The notes: generated by a model from the sequence alone, not told the origin. Positions 35,049 through 44,998 are shown, counted from the first letter of the stretch. The stretch is 64,000 nucleotides of DNA from Flavobacteriales bacterium (GCA_020635565.1 JACJZN010000007.1:310001-374000); one strand, 5' to 3'. Numbers and translations: made by a program.

Positions 35049-36083
35049 GTGAAAAAAATTCTTCTTACAATACTTAAGATCGGCCTACCTGTACTTCTAG
35101 GGGTCTATATTTCTTGGTACTTCTGGACCAGTTTTGATGAGACTCAGAAGGAGGAGTTCATTGATGTTTTTAGTAGAGCAAATTATTTTTGGGTGTTTCT
35201 GGCATTGGCAATAGGTTTTATGAGTCATCTTAGCCGTGCTATTCGATGGAAATATGCTCTGAAACCAATGGGTTATGAGCCCAGTACTTTCAGTACGTAT
35301 AATGCTGTAATGATCGGTTATATTGCTAATATTTTGGTTCCGAGAATGGGAGAAGCCAGTCGTGCCGGAGTATTACGTGCTACAGACGATGTGCCTTTTG
35401 ATAAAAGTTTCGGGTCAATTGTTGCTGAAAGAGTTATTGATGTTATTTGTCTTGGAATAATTTCAGGAGGTGCGTTGCTATTTAATTTGGATAAAATTGA
35501 TGATTTGATAGGGCTTAAAAGTGTTATCAATCAGGCTAAGGAAGAAGAAAGTGTTAGCCAAACTCCCTGGTTGCTATATTCCATTGGAGGAATATTTATT
35601 CTTGGAATAATTGGAGGGTTATTCATATGGTTCAAAGTACCCTCACTAAAGGAAAAGATTGTCGGATTTTTAAAAGGTTTAAAGGAAGGTTTGATCTCGA
35701 TTTTCAAGATGGAAGATAGAATCCCATACCTGTTACATACCCTTAATATTTGGGTATGTTATGTAGCTATGTTCTGGGTTGTGTTTTATGCGCTTCCTTT
35801 TACAGCCGAATTATCGGTTCAGGCCATTATGGCTGGATTTGTAGCAGGAACAATTGGGTTTATTATTGTTCAGGGAGGTATTGGAACCTATCCACTAATG
35901 GTTGGAGCAATTGTTACCTTTTTTAGAGCCCCTGAGGTTATTGCAGCTGGAGAGATTCAAGGAGAAGATGTCGGGTTTGGCGCATTGGTATGGGCTTCTC
36001 AAACGGTTCTAATTGTGGTTCTTGGATTGATTTCACTAATTTTAGTCCAGAGAAAGAAAAAGAAATTAAAGGCGGTCGCCTAA
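35049..36083 (+). CDS. UPF0104 / lysylphosphatidylglycerol synthase-like membrane protein
   Basis: The 344-residue protein has about eight membrane segments (residues 8-25, 42-60, 80-97, 125-145, 175-197, 228-250, 258-285, 308-332), and the family motif VPRMGEASRAGVL, in pattern form PRRAGEv.R. It ends in a Lys-rich tail. Homologues are the flippase half of MprF-type proteins. No synthase domain is attached, so it may be a stand-alone lipid flippase of unknown substrate. The start is GTG at 35049. It follows panD closely. Confidence 0.82.
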   Translation: MKKILLTILKIGLPVLLGVYISWYFWTSFDETQKEEFIDVFSRANYFWVFLALAIGFMSHLSRAIRWKYALKPMGYEPSTFSTYNAVMIGYIANILVPRMGEASRAGVLRATDDVPFDKSFGSIVAERVIDVICLGIISGGALLFNLDKIDDLIGLKSVINQAKEEESVSQTPWLLYSIGGIFILGIIGGLFIWFKVPSLKEKIVGFLKGLKEGLISIFKMEDRIPYLLHTLNIWVCYVAMFWVVFYALPFTAELSVQAIMAGFVAGTIGFIIVQGGIGTYPLMVGAIVTFFRAPEVIAAGEIQGEDVGFGALVWASQTVLIVVLGLISLILVQRKKKKLKAVA

Positions 36084-36103
36084 ATACTAAAACTAACTTC
36101 ATT

Positions 36104-37291
36104 ATGTACGGAAAACTTAAAGACGAATTAGCTGCTGAACTGGAGCAAATAAAAAATGATGGACTTTATAAGTCCGAAAGGATCATTACCACACCAATGG
36201 GAGCAGAGGTTAAGGTTAGTACAGGAGAGGAAGTGATCATCATGTGTGCTAATAATTACTTAGGATTGTCGTCTCATCCAAGAGTAATAGACGGAGCGAA
36301 AAATGCCTTGGATACTCATGGTTATGGGATGTCTTCTGTTAGATTTATTTGTGGAACACAGGATATTCACAAGGAATTGGAGAGGAAGATATCAGATTTC
36401 CTAGGAATGGAAGATACGATCCTTTACGCAGCGGCTTTTGACGCTAATGGGGGTGTATTTGAACCTCTTTTTGGCGCAGAAGATGCAATCATTTCTGATG
36501 AGTTGAATCATGCTTCGATCATTGATGGAGTTAGATTGTGTAAAGCTGCCAGATACAGATATAAGAACAGTGACATGGCTGATCTTGAGGAGCAATTGAA
36601 GAAAGCTCAGGCGCAGCGAAACAGAATTATTGTAACAGATGGTGTTTTCTCAATGGATGGATACGTAGCAAAGTTGGATCAGATCTGCGACTTGGCCGAG
36701 AAGTATAATGCCTTGGTTATGGTCGATGATTCGCACGCGACAGGATTTATTGGAAAAACAGGAAAAGGAACACACGAACATTGTGGTGTGATGGGTAGAG
36801 TAGATATTATTACCTCAACTTTAGGTAAAGCGCTGGGTGGAGCTATGGGCGGATTTACTTCCGGAAAAAAGGAGATCATAGATATGTTGCGTCAGCGATC
36901 TAGACCCTATTTGTTTTCTAACTCGCTTGCGCCAGCAATTGTAGGTGCAGCTTCTGAAGTTTTTGACATGTTGAGCTCTACTACGGAGTTAAGAGACAAA
37001 CTGGAAAGCAATGTTAACTACTTCAAGGAGGGAATCAAAAAGATAGGTTTGGAGATCAGAGATGGTGATTCTGCGATCGTTCCTGTGATGTTGTACGATG
37101 CAAAATTAGCTCAGACTTTCGCAAACAAACTATTGGAAGAAGGAATTTATGCGATTGGGTTCTTCTATCCGGTTGTGCCTAAAGAGTTAGCCAGAATAAG
37201 AGTACAATTATCTGCGGCTCATGAAAAAGAGCATTTGGACAAAGCACTAGCTGCATTTGAGAAAATTGGAAAAGAATTGGGGGTGATTTAG
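36104..37291 (+). CDS. kbl: Glycine C-acetyltransferase-like enzyme (2-amino-3-ketobutyrate CoA ligase)
   Basis: This PLP-dependent alpha-oxoamine synthase has 395 residues when begun at the ATG at 36104 (MYGKLKDEL); the open frame upstream overlaps the previous gene. Motifs: ANNYLGLSSHPRVI, HGYGMSSVRFICGTQ, VDDSHATGFIG and TSTLGKALGGAMGG with the PLP lysine at K242. The close fit to KBL (conversion of threonine-derived 2-amino-3-oxobutyrate plus CoA to glycine and acetyl-CoA) is preferred; related enzymes (BioF, serine palmitoyltransferase) remain possible. Threonine dehydrogenase is not in the window. Confidence 0.88.
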   Translation: MYGKLKDELAAELEQIKNDGLYKSERIITTPMGAEVKVSTGEEVIIMCANNYLGLSSHPRVIDGAKNALDTHGYGMSSVRFICGTQDIHKELERKISDFLGMEDTILYAAAFDANGGVFEPLFGAEDAIISDELNHASIIDGVRLCKAARYRYKNSDMADLEEQLKKAQAQRNRIIVTDGVFSMDGYVAKLDQICDLAEKYNALVMVDDSHATGFIGKTGKGTHEHCGVMGRVDIITSTLGKALGGAMGGFTSGKKEIIDMLRQRSRPYLFSNSLAPAIVGAASEVFDMLSSTTELRDKLESNVNYFKEGIKKIGLEIRDGDSAIVPVMLYDAKLAQTFANKLLEEGIYAIGFFYPVVPKELARIRVQLSAAHEKEHLDKALAAFEKIGKELGVI

Positions 37292-37330
37292 TTCCTGATC
37301 GTGAGAAATTGATTTTCGTATTTACTAAGG

Positions 37331-37708
37331 ATGAAAACCTTAGTTTCAGTTTTAATTTATTCAATGACTTCAAATAACTCAGAAATCCAGTTAATTGTAT
37401 CCAATTCGGCAATGGAATTAAATACTGATCTACAGCTGAAAGTATTTAAGCAGATCGAAAAAGATGCCAACATGATCGGTGAGGAGTATGTAGTTGATGA
37501 AACTCAAAACTTATTAAGCTGGTGGAATCAACTCTTGGAATTTTTAACAGAATTAATTGAATTTGGAGATGTTCGTAATCTCTTGTATCGAATTGATGTT
37601 TCTGAAGTAAAGATTCGTCAAATTGGAACCCTAACGATTCAGGATATCGGTATCTTGGTAGTGAAAAGAGAATTGGAGAAGGTTTTGCTTCGCGAAAAAT
37701 ACAGTTAA
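37331..37708 (+). CDS. Unknown small protein before the Trp-rich lipoprotein
   Basis: The frame gives 125 residues from the ATG at 37331; a second ATG at 37364 (MTSNNSEIQLIVS) would make a soluble 114-residue protein. It has a Trp pair in LLSWWNQLLEFLTELIEFG and a basic C-terminal helix. No family is recognised. Its stop codon overlaps the start of the next gene (base 37708), so the two are translationally coupled. The pair sits between kbl and sucA and has no evident link to either. Confidence 0.6.
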   Translation: MKTLVSVLIYSMTSNNSEIQLIVSNSAMELNTDLQLKVFKQIEKDANMIGEEYVVDETQNLLSWWNQLLEFLTELIEFGDVRNLLYRIDVSEVKIRQIGTLTIQDIGILVVKRELEKVLLREKYS

Positions 37709-38352
37709 TGTTATCGACCAGGAGATGGCTACAATATTTATTGATTTCTAGTTTTTTCATGACTGGGATGAGTTCGTGTATCAGTTTAAGATACACTGAT
37801 TATGGTAGACCATTTGATTTTTTAAAATCAAAAAATCAATTCTATAAATCCCAAAAGTCTACTGCGGATACCTGTAATCTTGCAAAGGAAGAATTTGATG
37901 AGGATAAAGGTGATGTTCATGTAAATGTTCCAGAAATTGAATCAAATATTGAGACAGAAGAACTTAAAATCACTCATGAAAAGGTAGCGGATATTTCTTC
38001 TGGTTATGTGAAAATATCAGATCTACCAATCTCAAATAAAAGTCCAGGTTCGACAGGAGTTTTTGAGGAATCTTTAACGATTTTAAATACAACAAATTCC
38101 AATAGCAGATCGAACATTCAAATTAGAGCTAATTACACTCCATGGCCCCCAGAGTGGTGGACCAATATGTGGTCAAATTTCTGGAAATGGGTACTTAAAT
38201 GGTTGTTGATATTGATTGCATTTTTAGTTGTTTTGGCGCTGGTGATATGGGGGATCTATGCTTTGATTGCATTAATTGCAAATCCAACGGTTGCAGGTAT
38301 TGTCGTCTTCTGTATTGTGATGCTCCTCTCCATGTTGATCAAGTTCAATTAA
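37708..38352 (+). CDS. Lipoprotein with Trp-rich segment and two C-terminal membrane helices
   Basis: The 214-residue protein has a lipoprotein-like signal (TGMSSC, Cys24), a polar Ser/Asn/Glu-rich middle (about 25-140), then residues 146-165 with seven Trp in 20 positions (146, 150, 151, 155, 159, 161, 165), and two hydrophobic helices (about 163-190 and 193-212). A lipid anchor at one end and membrane helices at the other is unusual. No family is recognised. It is translationally coupled to the preceding small gene. Whether the lipid anchor is used is not shown by sequence alone. Confidence 0.65.
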   Translation: MLSTRRWLQYLLISSFFMTGMSSCISLRYTDYGRPFDFLKSKNQFYKSQKSTADTCNLAKEEFDEDKGDVHVNVPEIESNIETEELKITHEKVADISSGYVKISDLPISNKSPGSTGVFEESLTILNTTNSNSRSNIQIRANYTPWPPEWWTNMWSNFWKWVLKWLLILIAFLVVLALVIWGIYALIALIANPTVAGIVVFCIVMLLSMLIKFN

Positions 38353-38390
38353 TTTTGCCTTTTTCAAAGGCCCCTGAACTAAATAATTTC

Positions 38391-38398
38391 TACATTTG
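38391..38398 (+). promoter_or_regulatory. -7 box of the sucAB operon
   Basis: TACATTTG matches TAnnTTTG and lies 25 bases before the sucA ATG. No TTG appears at the expected distance upstream. Confidence 0.45.
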
Positions 38399-38423
38399 TT
38401 ACTCATATTAGATAAACAACTAA

Positions 38424-41159
38424 ATGGATAAGTTTTCATACATGTCGAATGGTGATGTGAATGCCATCGAAGAGTTATATAATCAATATTTAGCCGATGT
38501 GAATTCTGTGGATGAAGGGTGGAGAACATTCTTTGAAGGATTTGAATTTGCAAGAAAGAATTTTGACCTAGAGGCTGGAGGAGCAATTCCTGAAAATGTT
38601 CAAAAGGAATTTAGAGTGATTAATCTGATTAACGGATATCGTTCAAGAGGACATTTATTTACTCATACGAATCCGGTAAGAGAAAGGAGAAAATATACGC
38701 CAACACTTGAAATAGAGAATTTTGGACTTGAAAATTCGGATTTGAATGTAGTGTTTCAGGCGGGTAATGAAGTTGGTATCGGACCAGCTACTTTGAAGGA
38801 AATTATTGACCATCTGGAGGAAACATATTGCCAATCGATTGGAATTGAATATATGTATATCAGAGAGCCTCAAAGAGTTGACTGGATTCGTAACAAAATT
38901 GAATTAAAAAACAGACCAATTCTTTCAAAGGAAGCGAAGAAACATGTGCTTCATAAGTTAAATCAAGCTAGTGTATTCGAACAGTTTTTACATAAAAAGT
39001 TTGTCGGTCAAAAAAGATTCTCGTTAGAGGGAGGAGAAGCTATTATTCCAGCTTTAGATGCTGTTATTGAAAGGGCTGCAGATCATGGTGTGAAAGAGTT
39101 TGTAATGGGAATGGCGCATAGAGGTCGATTGAATGTATTGGCAAATATTTTCAATAAAACCTATGCGGCTATTTTTTCTGAGTTTGAAGGGAAGGAATAT
39201 GAGGATACATTATTCGATGGAGATGTTAAATATCACCTAGGTTATAGTGTTGAAGCTAAAACCGATGGAGGTAAGTCAATTAAGATGACCTTAGCTCCTA
39301 ATCCATCTCATTTGGAAACAGTAAATCCTGTGGTAGAAGGAATTTCGAGATCAAAAATTGATCATAAACTTAATGGAAATGAAAAGGAAATCGTTCCTAT
39401 TTTGATTCACGGTGATGCAGCGATTGCAGGTCAAGGAATAGTATATGAAGTGGTTCAAATGGCGCAGTTGGATGGTTATCGTACTGGGGGTACAATTCAT
39501 ATTGTAATCAATAACCAGGTTGGATTTACAACTAACTATCTTGATGCTAGATCATCAACTTACTGTACAGATGTAGCTAAAACAACTTTATGTCCTGTAT
39601 TCCATGTAAATGGGGATGACGTTGAAGCTGTAGTTCAAACGATGCAGATCGCATTGGAATATCGTCAGGAATTCGGAAGAGATGTTTTCGTAGATCTGTT
39701 ATGTTATAGAAAATATGGACATAACGAAGGTGATGAGCCGAAATTCACGCAACCTAAGTTGTACAAATTAATTGCAAAACACCCAAGTCCTAGAGAAATA
39801 TACTTGAATCAATTAGTTAGTGAAGGAGTGATCAGCACTGCTGAAGGAGAGAACATGGAGAAAGTGTTTGACGATATGCTTCAGGAAAGATTGGAGGAAG
39901 CTAAGCAAATTGAGAAAGCAAAGATCACAGATTTCTTGGCTGAGTTATGGCAAGGATTCAGACCAGCGAAAGAAGCTGATTTTGATCAATCACCAGAGAC
40001 AGGAGTTGATAAGAAAGTATTACTTGAATTAGCTGAAAAAATTACTCGTCTACCGGAAGGAAAGAATTACTTCAGAAAAATTGAGAAGTTATTTCATGAT
40101 AGAAGAGCAATGGTGGAAGGTGATAACCTTGACTGGGGAATGGGAGAATTACTGGCTTATGCGTCATTATTGAATGAAGGACACCCCGTTAGACTTTCTG
40201 GTCAGGATGTGGAGAGAGGAACTTTCTCACATAGACATGCAGTTGTAAAAACAGAAGATACAGAGGAAGAAGTAATTCCGCTGAATTTGATCTCAGATAA
40301 GCAAGCAAAGTTAGATATCTATAACTCACTTCTTTCTGAATACGGAGTATTGGGATTTGATTATGGTTATGCATTTGCAACTCCTAATGGTCTAACCATA
40401 TGGGAAGCTCAGTTTGGTGATTTTAACAACGGAGCCCAGATCATGATGGATCAGTACATTTCCGCAGCAGAAGACAAGTGGCATACTCAAAATGGTATTG
40501 TACTTCTTTTACCACACGGTTATGAAGGACAAGGTTCTGAGCACTCTTCAGGTAGAATGGAGAGGTTCCTTCAACTTTGTGGAGATTTGAACTGGCAAAT
40601 TACAAACTGTACTACTCCTGCTAACTTCTTCCACTTATTGAGAAGGCAATTGAAGAGAGATTTCAGAAAACCACTGGTGGTATTCACACCTAAGAAGTTG
40701 TTGAGATATCCTAAAGCTGTTTCTACAATGGATGAACTGGCAAATGGAAGATTCCAGGAGGTTATTGATGATACATCAGTGAATGTAGCTAACGTAGATA
40801 CGGTGATTCTTTGTACAGGTAAATTCTACTATGATATTCTGGAAAGAAAAGAAGAAACAGGTGCAGGTGATAATATTGCAGTAGTAAGAGTTGAGCAGTT
40901 ATATCCTGTTCCTCAAAAGCAACTGGATGCAATCGTGGCAAAATACGGAGCAGATAAAAAATATATTTGGGCACAGGAAGAGCCAGAGAACATGGGAGCC
41001 TGGTCACATATGTTGAGAAAGTATAGAACTGTTCATTTGGATGTGTTGTCGAGAAGAGAGTCTGCAAGCCCTGCTGCTGGATCGCCCAAAGTACATGCAA
41101 ACAGACATAATGCAATTCTTGATGCAATAATGTCTCACTCAAAAGAAAAAGTAAGCTAA
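38424..41159 (+). CDS. sucA: 2-oxoglutarate dehydrogenase E1 component
   Basis: It decarboxylates 2-oxoglutarate with thiamine diphosphate and passes the succinyl group to the E2 lipoyl arm (TCA cycle). The 911-residue protein has the E1o N-terminal peptide (DKFSYMSNGDVNAIEELYNQY pattern, which binds E2), the E1 core motifs FVMGMAHRGRLNVLAN, LAPNPSHLETVNPVVEG, IHGDAAIAGQGIVYE, CYRKYGHNEGDEP, and the pyrimidine domain RLSGQDVERGTFSHRHAV, VLLPHGYEGQGSEHSS. Full length. sucB follows 26 bases later. Confidence 0.97.
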   Translation: MDKFSYMSNGDVNAIEELYNQYLADVNSVDEGWRTFFEGFEFARKNFDLEAGGAIPENVQKEFRVINLINGYRSRGHLFTHTNPVRERRKYTPTLEIENFGLENSDLNVVFQAGNEVGIGPATLKEIIDHLEETYCQSIGIEYMYIREPQRVDWIRNKIELKNRPILSKEAKKHVLHKLNQASVFEQFLHKKFVGQKRFSLEGGEAIIPALDAVIERAADHGVKEFVMGMAHRGRLNVLANIFNKTYAAIFSEFEGKEYEDTLFDGDVKYHLGYSVEAKTDGGKSIKMTLAPNPSHLETVNPVVEGISRSKIDHKLNGNEKEIVPILIHGDAAIAGQGIVYEVVQMAQLDGYRTGGTIHIVINNQVGFTTNYLDARSSTYCTDVAKTTLCPVFHVNGDDVEAVVQTMQIALEYRQEFGRDVFVDLLCYRKYGHNEGDEPKFTQPKLYKLIAKHPSPREIYLNQLVSEGVISTAEGENMEKVFDDMLQERLEEAKQIEKAKITDFLAELWQGFRPAKEADFDQSPETGVDKKVLLELAEKITRLPEGKNYFRKIEKLFHDRRAMVEGDNLDWGMGELLAYASLLNEGHPVRLSGQDVERGTFSHRHAVVKTEDTEEEVIPLNLISDKQAKLDIYNSLLSEYGVLGFDYGYAFATPNGLTIWEAQFGDFNNGAQIMMDQYISAAEDKWHTQNGIVLLLPHGYEGQGSEHSSGRMERFLQLCGDLNWQITNCTTPANFFHLLRRQLKRDFRKPLVVFTPKKLLRYPKAVSTMDELANGRFQEVIDDTSVNVANVDTVILCTGKFYYDILERKEETGAGDNIAVVRVEQLYPVPQKQLDAIVAKYGADKKYIWAQEEPENMGAWSHMLRKYRTVHLDVLSRRESASPAAGSPKVHANRHNAILDAIMSHSKEKVS

Positions 41160-41185
41160 TTAAACAAACATTTTAGATAGATATC

Positions 41186-42442
41186 ATGTCAATATTAGAA
41201 ATGAAAGTTCCCTCTCCGGGAGAATCAATATCAGAAGTAGAAATCGCAGAATGGTTAGTGTCTGACGGAGACTACGTATTTAAGGATCAAGCAATTGCTG
41301 AAGTAGATTCGGATAAGGCAACATTAGAGTTACCTGCTGAAGAGTCAGGTATTATTACTTTAAAGGCAGATGTTGGTGATGCGGTTGCAGTGGGAGCTGT
41401 GGTTTGTTTGATCGATACATCTGCTGAACCACCAGCAGAACTTCCAGAAGATAAGGTAGCAGAGGTTAAGAAAGAGGAAGTAGTTCCTTCACCAACTCCG
41501 GCTAAAACTGAAGCTCCTGCAAAGGAAGTAAAAAAGGAATCGTATGCTTCTGGTACACCTTCTATTGCAGCTGCTAAAGTAGCTTCAGAGAATGGAGTGC
41601 CTGTACAAAAAATTCAGGGAACAGGTAAGGATGGTAGAATCACTAAGCAGGATGTATTAGCAGCGATGGCTGGTGGATTTGAGGCAGCTTCTGCTCAAGG
41701 ATGGGGAGGAACGAGAGAAACTACTTCTAATAAGATGTCTATGCTTCGTAGAAAGATCGCTTCTCGATTGGTTTCAGTGAAGAATGAAACAGCGATGTTG
41801 ACTACTTTCAATGAGGTGGATATGAAGCCAATCATGGATCTTAGAAACAGATACAAGGACAAGTTTAAAGAGGTTCATGGAGTGAACTTAGGTTTTATGT
41901 CTTTCTTTACTAAAGCTTGTACAGAAGCATTGAATCTTTATCCACAAGTAAACTCAATGATTGAGGATGATCACATGATCTCTCACAATTATGCTGACAT
42001 AGGAATTGCGGTAAGTTCACCAAAAGGATTAATGGTTCCTGTTGTGAGAAATGCTGAGCAAATGTCATTGTTTGAAATTGAAGCTGAAATAAAAAGATTG
42101 GCGATTAAAGCCAGAGATGGCAAGATTGCAATAGAAGAAATGACTGGTGGAACGTTTACGATCACTAACGGTGGTGTTTTTGGAAGTATGTTAAGTACTC
42201 CAATTATCAATCCTCCTCAATCTGCTATCTTAGGAATGCACAATATCGTTGAAAGACCGGTAGCAATTGACGGAAAAGTAGAGATCAGACCGATTATGTA
42301 CCTAGCACTATCTTATGATCACAGAATCATCGATGGTAAAGAATCAGTTTCGTTCCTAGTTAAGGTTAAAGAGATGTTGGAGAATCCGGTTAAAATGGTG
42401 TTTGGAGGAAAGGACCCAGAAGAAGTGTTGTTGAATCTGTAA
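41186..42442 (+). CDS. sucB: 2-oxoglutarate dehydrogenase E2, dihydrolipoyl succinyltransferase
   Basis: It carries the lipoyl arm of the 2-oxoglutarate dehydrogenase complex and transfers succinyl to CoA. The 418-residue protein contains one lipoyl domain (EVDSDKATLELPA, lipoylated Lys44), an Ala/Pro/Glu/Lys-rich linker, a peripheral-subunit-binding domain (TPSIAAAKVASENGVPVQKIQGTGKDGRI pattern, about 122-160) and the catalytic domain with SYDHRIIDG (His379, Asp383). A strong terminator follows. Confidence 0.97.
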   Translation: MSILEMKVPSPGESISEVEIAEWLVSDGDYVFKDQAIAEVDSDKATLELPAEESGIITLKADVGDAVAVGAVVCLIDTSAEPPAELPEDKVAEVKKEEVVPSPTPAKTEAPAKEVKKESYASGTPSIAAAKVASENGVPVQKIQGTGKDGRITKQDVLAAMAGGFEAASAQGWGGTRETTSNKMSMLRRKIASRLVSVKNETAMLTTFNEVDMKPIMDLRNRYKDKFKEVHGVNLGFMSFFTKACTEALNLYPQVNSMIEDDHMISHNYADIGIAVSSPKGLMVPVVRNAEQMSLFEIEAEIKRLAIKARDGKIAIEEMTGGTFTITNGGVFGSMLSTPIINPPQSAILGMHNIVERPVAIDGKVEIRPIMYLALSYDHRIIDGKESVSFLVKVKEMLENPVKMVFGGKDPEEVLLNL

Positions 42443-42465
42443 GAACCTATAAGTTTTATAAAATT

Positions 42466-42499
42466 AAGCCGGTTTCTTTGATAAGGAATCGGCTTTTTA
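42466..42499 (+). terminator. Rho-independent terminator of sucAB
   Basis: An 11-pair stem (AAGCCGGTTTC with GGAATCGGCTT, including two G-T pairs, 8-base loop) followed by five T, 23 bases after the sucB stop. Confidence 0.8.
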
Positions 42500-42544
42500 T
42501 CATAAATATAGACTTCAATATTTCTATTGTGGGTCTTTAACCTC

Positions 42545-44002
42545 CTAGAAGTTAAACTGATTATCAGTATAAAAGCCAAGATCATCAGTGATGAGATAGA
42601 GTAGTGTAACGGTATCATCACCTTTATGAATAGCAGAGTAGATACCCATGTCAACATACGATTTTTTGCCAAAACAAGGGCCGCAAGAAATGAATAAGAT
42701 TAGCGCTTTGTTTTTGAATAAAGTGAATTCCATTTTTGCTTTGGTGTGATTGTAATACAGTATTACTTCGTAGGGAAAGAATCTTTGTTTCTTTAGTAAA
42801 TCTTGTCCTGCTATTGGGTGATCTATTAGAGAAATAGACTTAAATGAATTGTCTCCAAGTATGAGTGACATAAGATCATTAAAACGAATAAAGAATCGAT
42901 TAAATACTTCAAGCGGTGATTCTGCAATAATTGGGTATTCAAAGGAACTAAAGCCCTTATACTTCTTAAGTGATTTCTTAATTTCAGGAGAATAGGGATG
43001 TGTTTTTGATGCGAATATCTGCTCGATTTGCTTAGTAATGTTTTCAGCATTCTCCTCTTCAATGGGCTCAAAAAATTCAATGGTTATTCCTTGGCTCCAT
43101 GATGGACCATGTCTCTGATGAATCTCAACCATTTTAGTTTCTCCATTAAAGAGTCTTGTCCAAAATGTATGACTATTTGAGGCCATGTGAGAGAATGATT
43201 TGTGATCTACATCTCTTTGGAAAATACTAAGTTTATATTGCTCATTTTCAACTTTAGTACTTTTTGTTGTGGTGGTAGGGCATAGATCTTCAGACATTCG
43301 ATCAATTATGTTTACATCTACCTTTTCATCCTTGGCAATATTTGATCTAGAGTTGTCTAATTCTGGTAAAAAAGAATGAAAAATGGCAGTTGCATTGGAA
43401 GAGAGAAGATCAAAAAAATCCTGGTTTTTCAACTCAACCAGAGCGAATGAAGTATAGAAAGGCTTGGTAGGAGAGATAATTCTTGATTTACTAAATTTAT
43501 TCCATTCGTAAAAATGTGCAACAGGTTGGATTATTTTATTTAATCCATGAATGATGCTGATAATAAGTTGATTATCAAAGTATTTAGCGAAGTGGAAATC
43601 AACTACAGCACAATTTTTAGCATGAGCTGAAGGATCAGTAAAATGAATATAAAAACAAAAAATGCAGGTGTCCTTGAAATAAATTGAAGTATCAAATCTT
43701 TCATCAATTTGTCGATTACCATATCCTTTGTGTTGATCAATGGCATAGAGAGTTTCTGCCCTTAAATTGCTGTAATTTACCCTTAACCATGTATTGTCAG
43801 ATTGAGGACAATTTGGAGGCATTAATCCATCAACAGACTTATATTCTGTTTTGGTTTCTTTAAGAACTTCTATCTCATCCTTTTTAAAGCTGGAATTAAT
43901 TAAAAATAATATGTCTTTATAGTGTTGCTCAAAACCTTTGAATAGTTCAGCAAGAGACTCGACTTCTATTTCATATTGTATTTTATTCGGAGGTAGTTTC
44001 AT
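42545..44002 (-). CDS. Unknown protein, last gene of the LytS/LytR operon
   Basis: The 485-residue product starts at the ATG at 44002 (MKLPPNKIQYEIEV), 7 bases after the preceding stop. An upstream ATG at 44074 would overlap that gene by 65 bases. The protein has no signal peptide or membrane segment, so it is likely cytoplasmic. Visible features: several Cys (DTCIFCFY, ISCGPCFGKK), a polar Asp/Ser/Thr stretch about residues 225-250, and Phe/Tyr-rich strands. There may be two related halves, but no repeat could be aligned. No family is recognised. Confidence 0.65.
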   Translation of the reverse strand: MKLPPNKIQYEIEVESLAELFKGFEQHYKDILFLINSSFKKDEIEVLKETKTEYKSVDGLMPPNCPQSDNTWLRVNYSNLRAETLYAIDQHKGYGNRQIDERFDTSIYFKDTCIFCFYIHFTDPSAHAKNCAVVDFHFAKYFDNQLIISIIHGLNKIIQPVAHFYEWNKFSKSRIISPTKPFYTSFALVELKNQDFFDLLSSNATAIFHSFLPELDNSRSNIAKDEKVDVNIIDRMSEDLCPTTTTKSTKVENEQYKLSIFQRDVDHKSFSHMASNSHTFWTRLFNGETKMVEIHQRHGPSWSQGITIEFFEPIEEENAENITKQIEQIFASKTHPYSPEIKKSLKKYKGFSSFEYPIIAESPLEVFNRFFIRFNDLMSLILGDNSFKSISLIDHPIAGQDLLKKQRFFPYEVILYYNHTKAKMEFTLFKNKALILFISCGPCFGKKSYVDMGIYSAIHKGDDTVTLLYLITDDLGFYTDNQFNF

Positions 44003-44009
44003 TCTCACA

Positions 44010-44990
44010 TTAAATCGGCTGAATGTTTTCAGATTTTTGAAATTTTGATCTATAAATCGATCTAATCCGATCACTAATTAGAATGATCGTTATTAAACAG
44101 GAAGGTACAATAATGAATGTAAGTGGAACCATTTGTCTGGTCTCTTCTATTATCCCTGTGATCAAGTGAGGAAGGATAAAAAGGGGTAAGCTCAGATAAC
44201 TTCGCTGCAAGAATTTCGGAAGAAGAAATATAGCTAAAAGAGGCAGGAACCAGTAAAAATGTAGAAAGTCATATAGCTTATTAATATTGTCTATATTTTC
44301 CTCCCAATGCCACGCTCCTCCCAGATGAGGCTGATTTCTATTTATATAGCGAATGATCCCGACTGCTGTAAATGCGGGAATACTTAACGCTATTGTTTTT
44401 ACCGCAATTTTCCAATTACTTAGAATGTCCTTTGTGCTGAAGTTGTAAAAGAAGTAAGTAGCCGGAAGAAACAGAATGGTTTCATTGTTGATACCACCTA
44501 TCGTCAATATAATCATGAAGGCGATTGGTTTATTGTCTCGTATTGCCCAAATTCCCCCCAGAAAAGTCAAAGCAAGGAGAGCAGAACTTTCCTGTAAATC
44601 ATTGGCGAAAGTGGAGTTTTGCAGTATCCACACAAATATTACGCAAATGGAAGCGCCCCAAATTGTAAACCATTTTTCCAAAAATAGATAAAAAGCAAAT
44701 AGCATGGCCCAGACAAAAATCAATCGCTGAAGCATATACGCTTTGATCACAGAAATCTCGAAAGTGCGTATAAAAAATTCTGGAATATAAAACTGTAGGA
44801 GTCTTGATTGTTCATTGTTGGTATATTCAAAATTCATCAACAATTCATGGTTATGCTCTAGAATTCCATTGTTCCATGCGGGTGTGACCTCTAGCTTAAG
44901 ATGTAGGCTTATATAGCTGAGAACAAAAGTAATTATGAAAACCAGGCATATTAAGAGCCAGCGCTTTTTTTTAGAATCAAGGACAGTCAT
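44010..44990 (-). CDS. Polytopic inner-membrane protein of unknown function
   Basis: The 326-residue protein has about eight or nine hydrophobic segments (residue 11-27, about 80-100, 105-125, 140-175, 190-210, 235-258, 265-280, 287-312) and a periplasmic loop after the first. The general layout recalls membrane glycosyltransferase-like (GT-C) proteins, but no catalytic motif is clear. It starts 8 bases after the LytTR regulator and ends 7 bases before the 485-residue unknown, so it is part of that operon. Confidence 0.7.
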   Translation of the reverse strand: MTVLDSKKKRWLLICLVFIITFVLSYISLHLKLEVTPAWNNGILEHNHELLMNFEYTNNEQSRLLQFYIPEFFIRTFEISVIKAYMLQRLIFVWAMLFAFYLFLEKWFTIWGASICVIFVWILQNSTFANDLQESSALLALTFLGGIWAIRDNKPIAFMIILTIGGINNETILFLPATYFFYNFSTKDILSNWKIAVKTIALSIPAFTAVGIIRYINRNQPHLGGAWHWEENIDNINKLYDFLHFYWFLPLLAIFLLPKFLQRSYLSLPLFILPHLITGIIEETRQMVPLTFIIVPSCLITIILISDRIRSIYRSKFQKSENIQPI

Positions 44991-44998
44991 TGATCAGA

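Noticed and set aside
44003..44074. Upstream ATG at 44074 as start of the 485-residue protein
   Set aside because: It would overlap the preceding membrane protein gene by 65 bases, while the ATG at 44002 follows that stop by 7 bases and fits the spacing of the operon.
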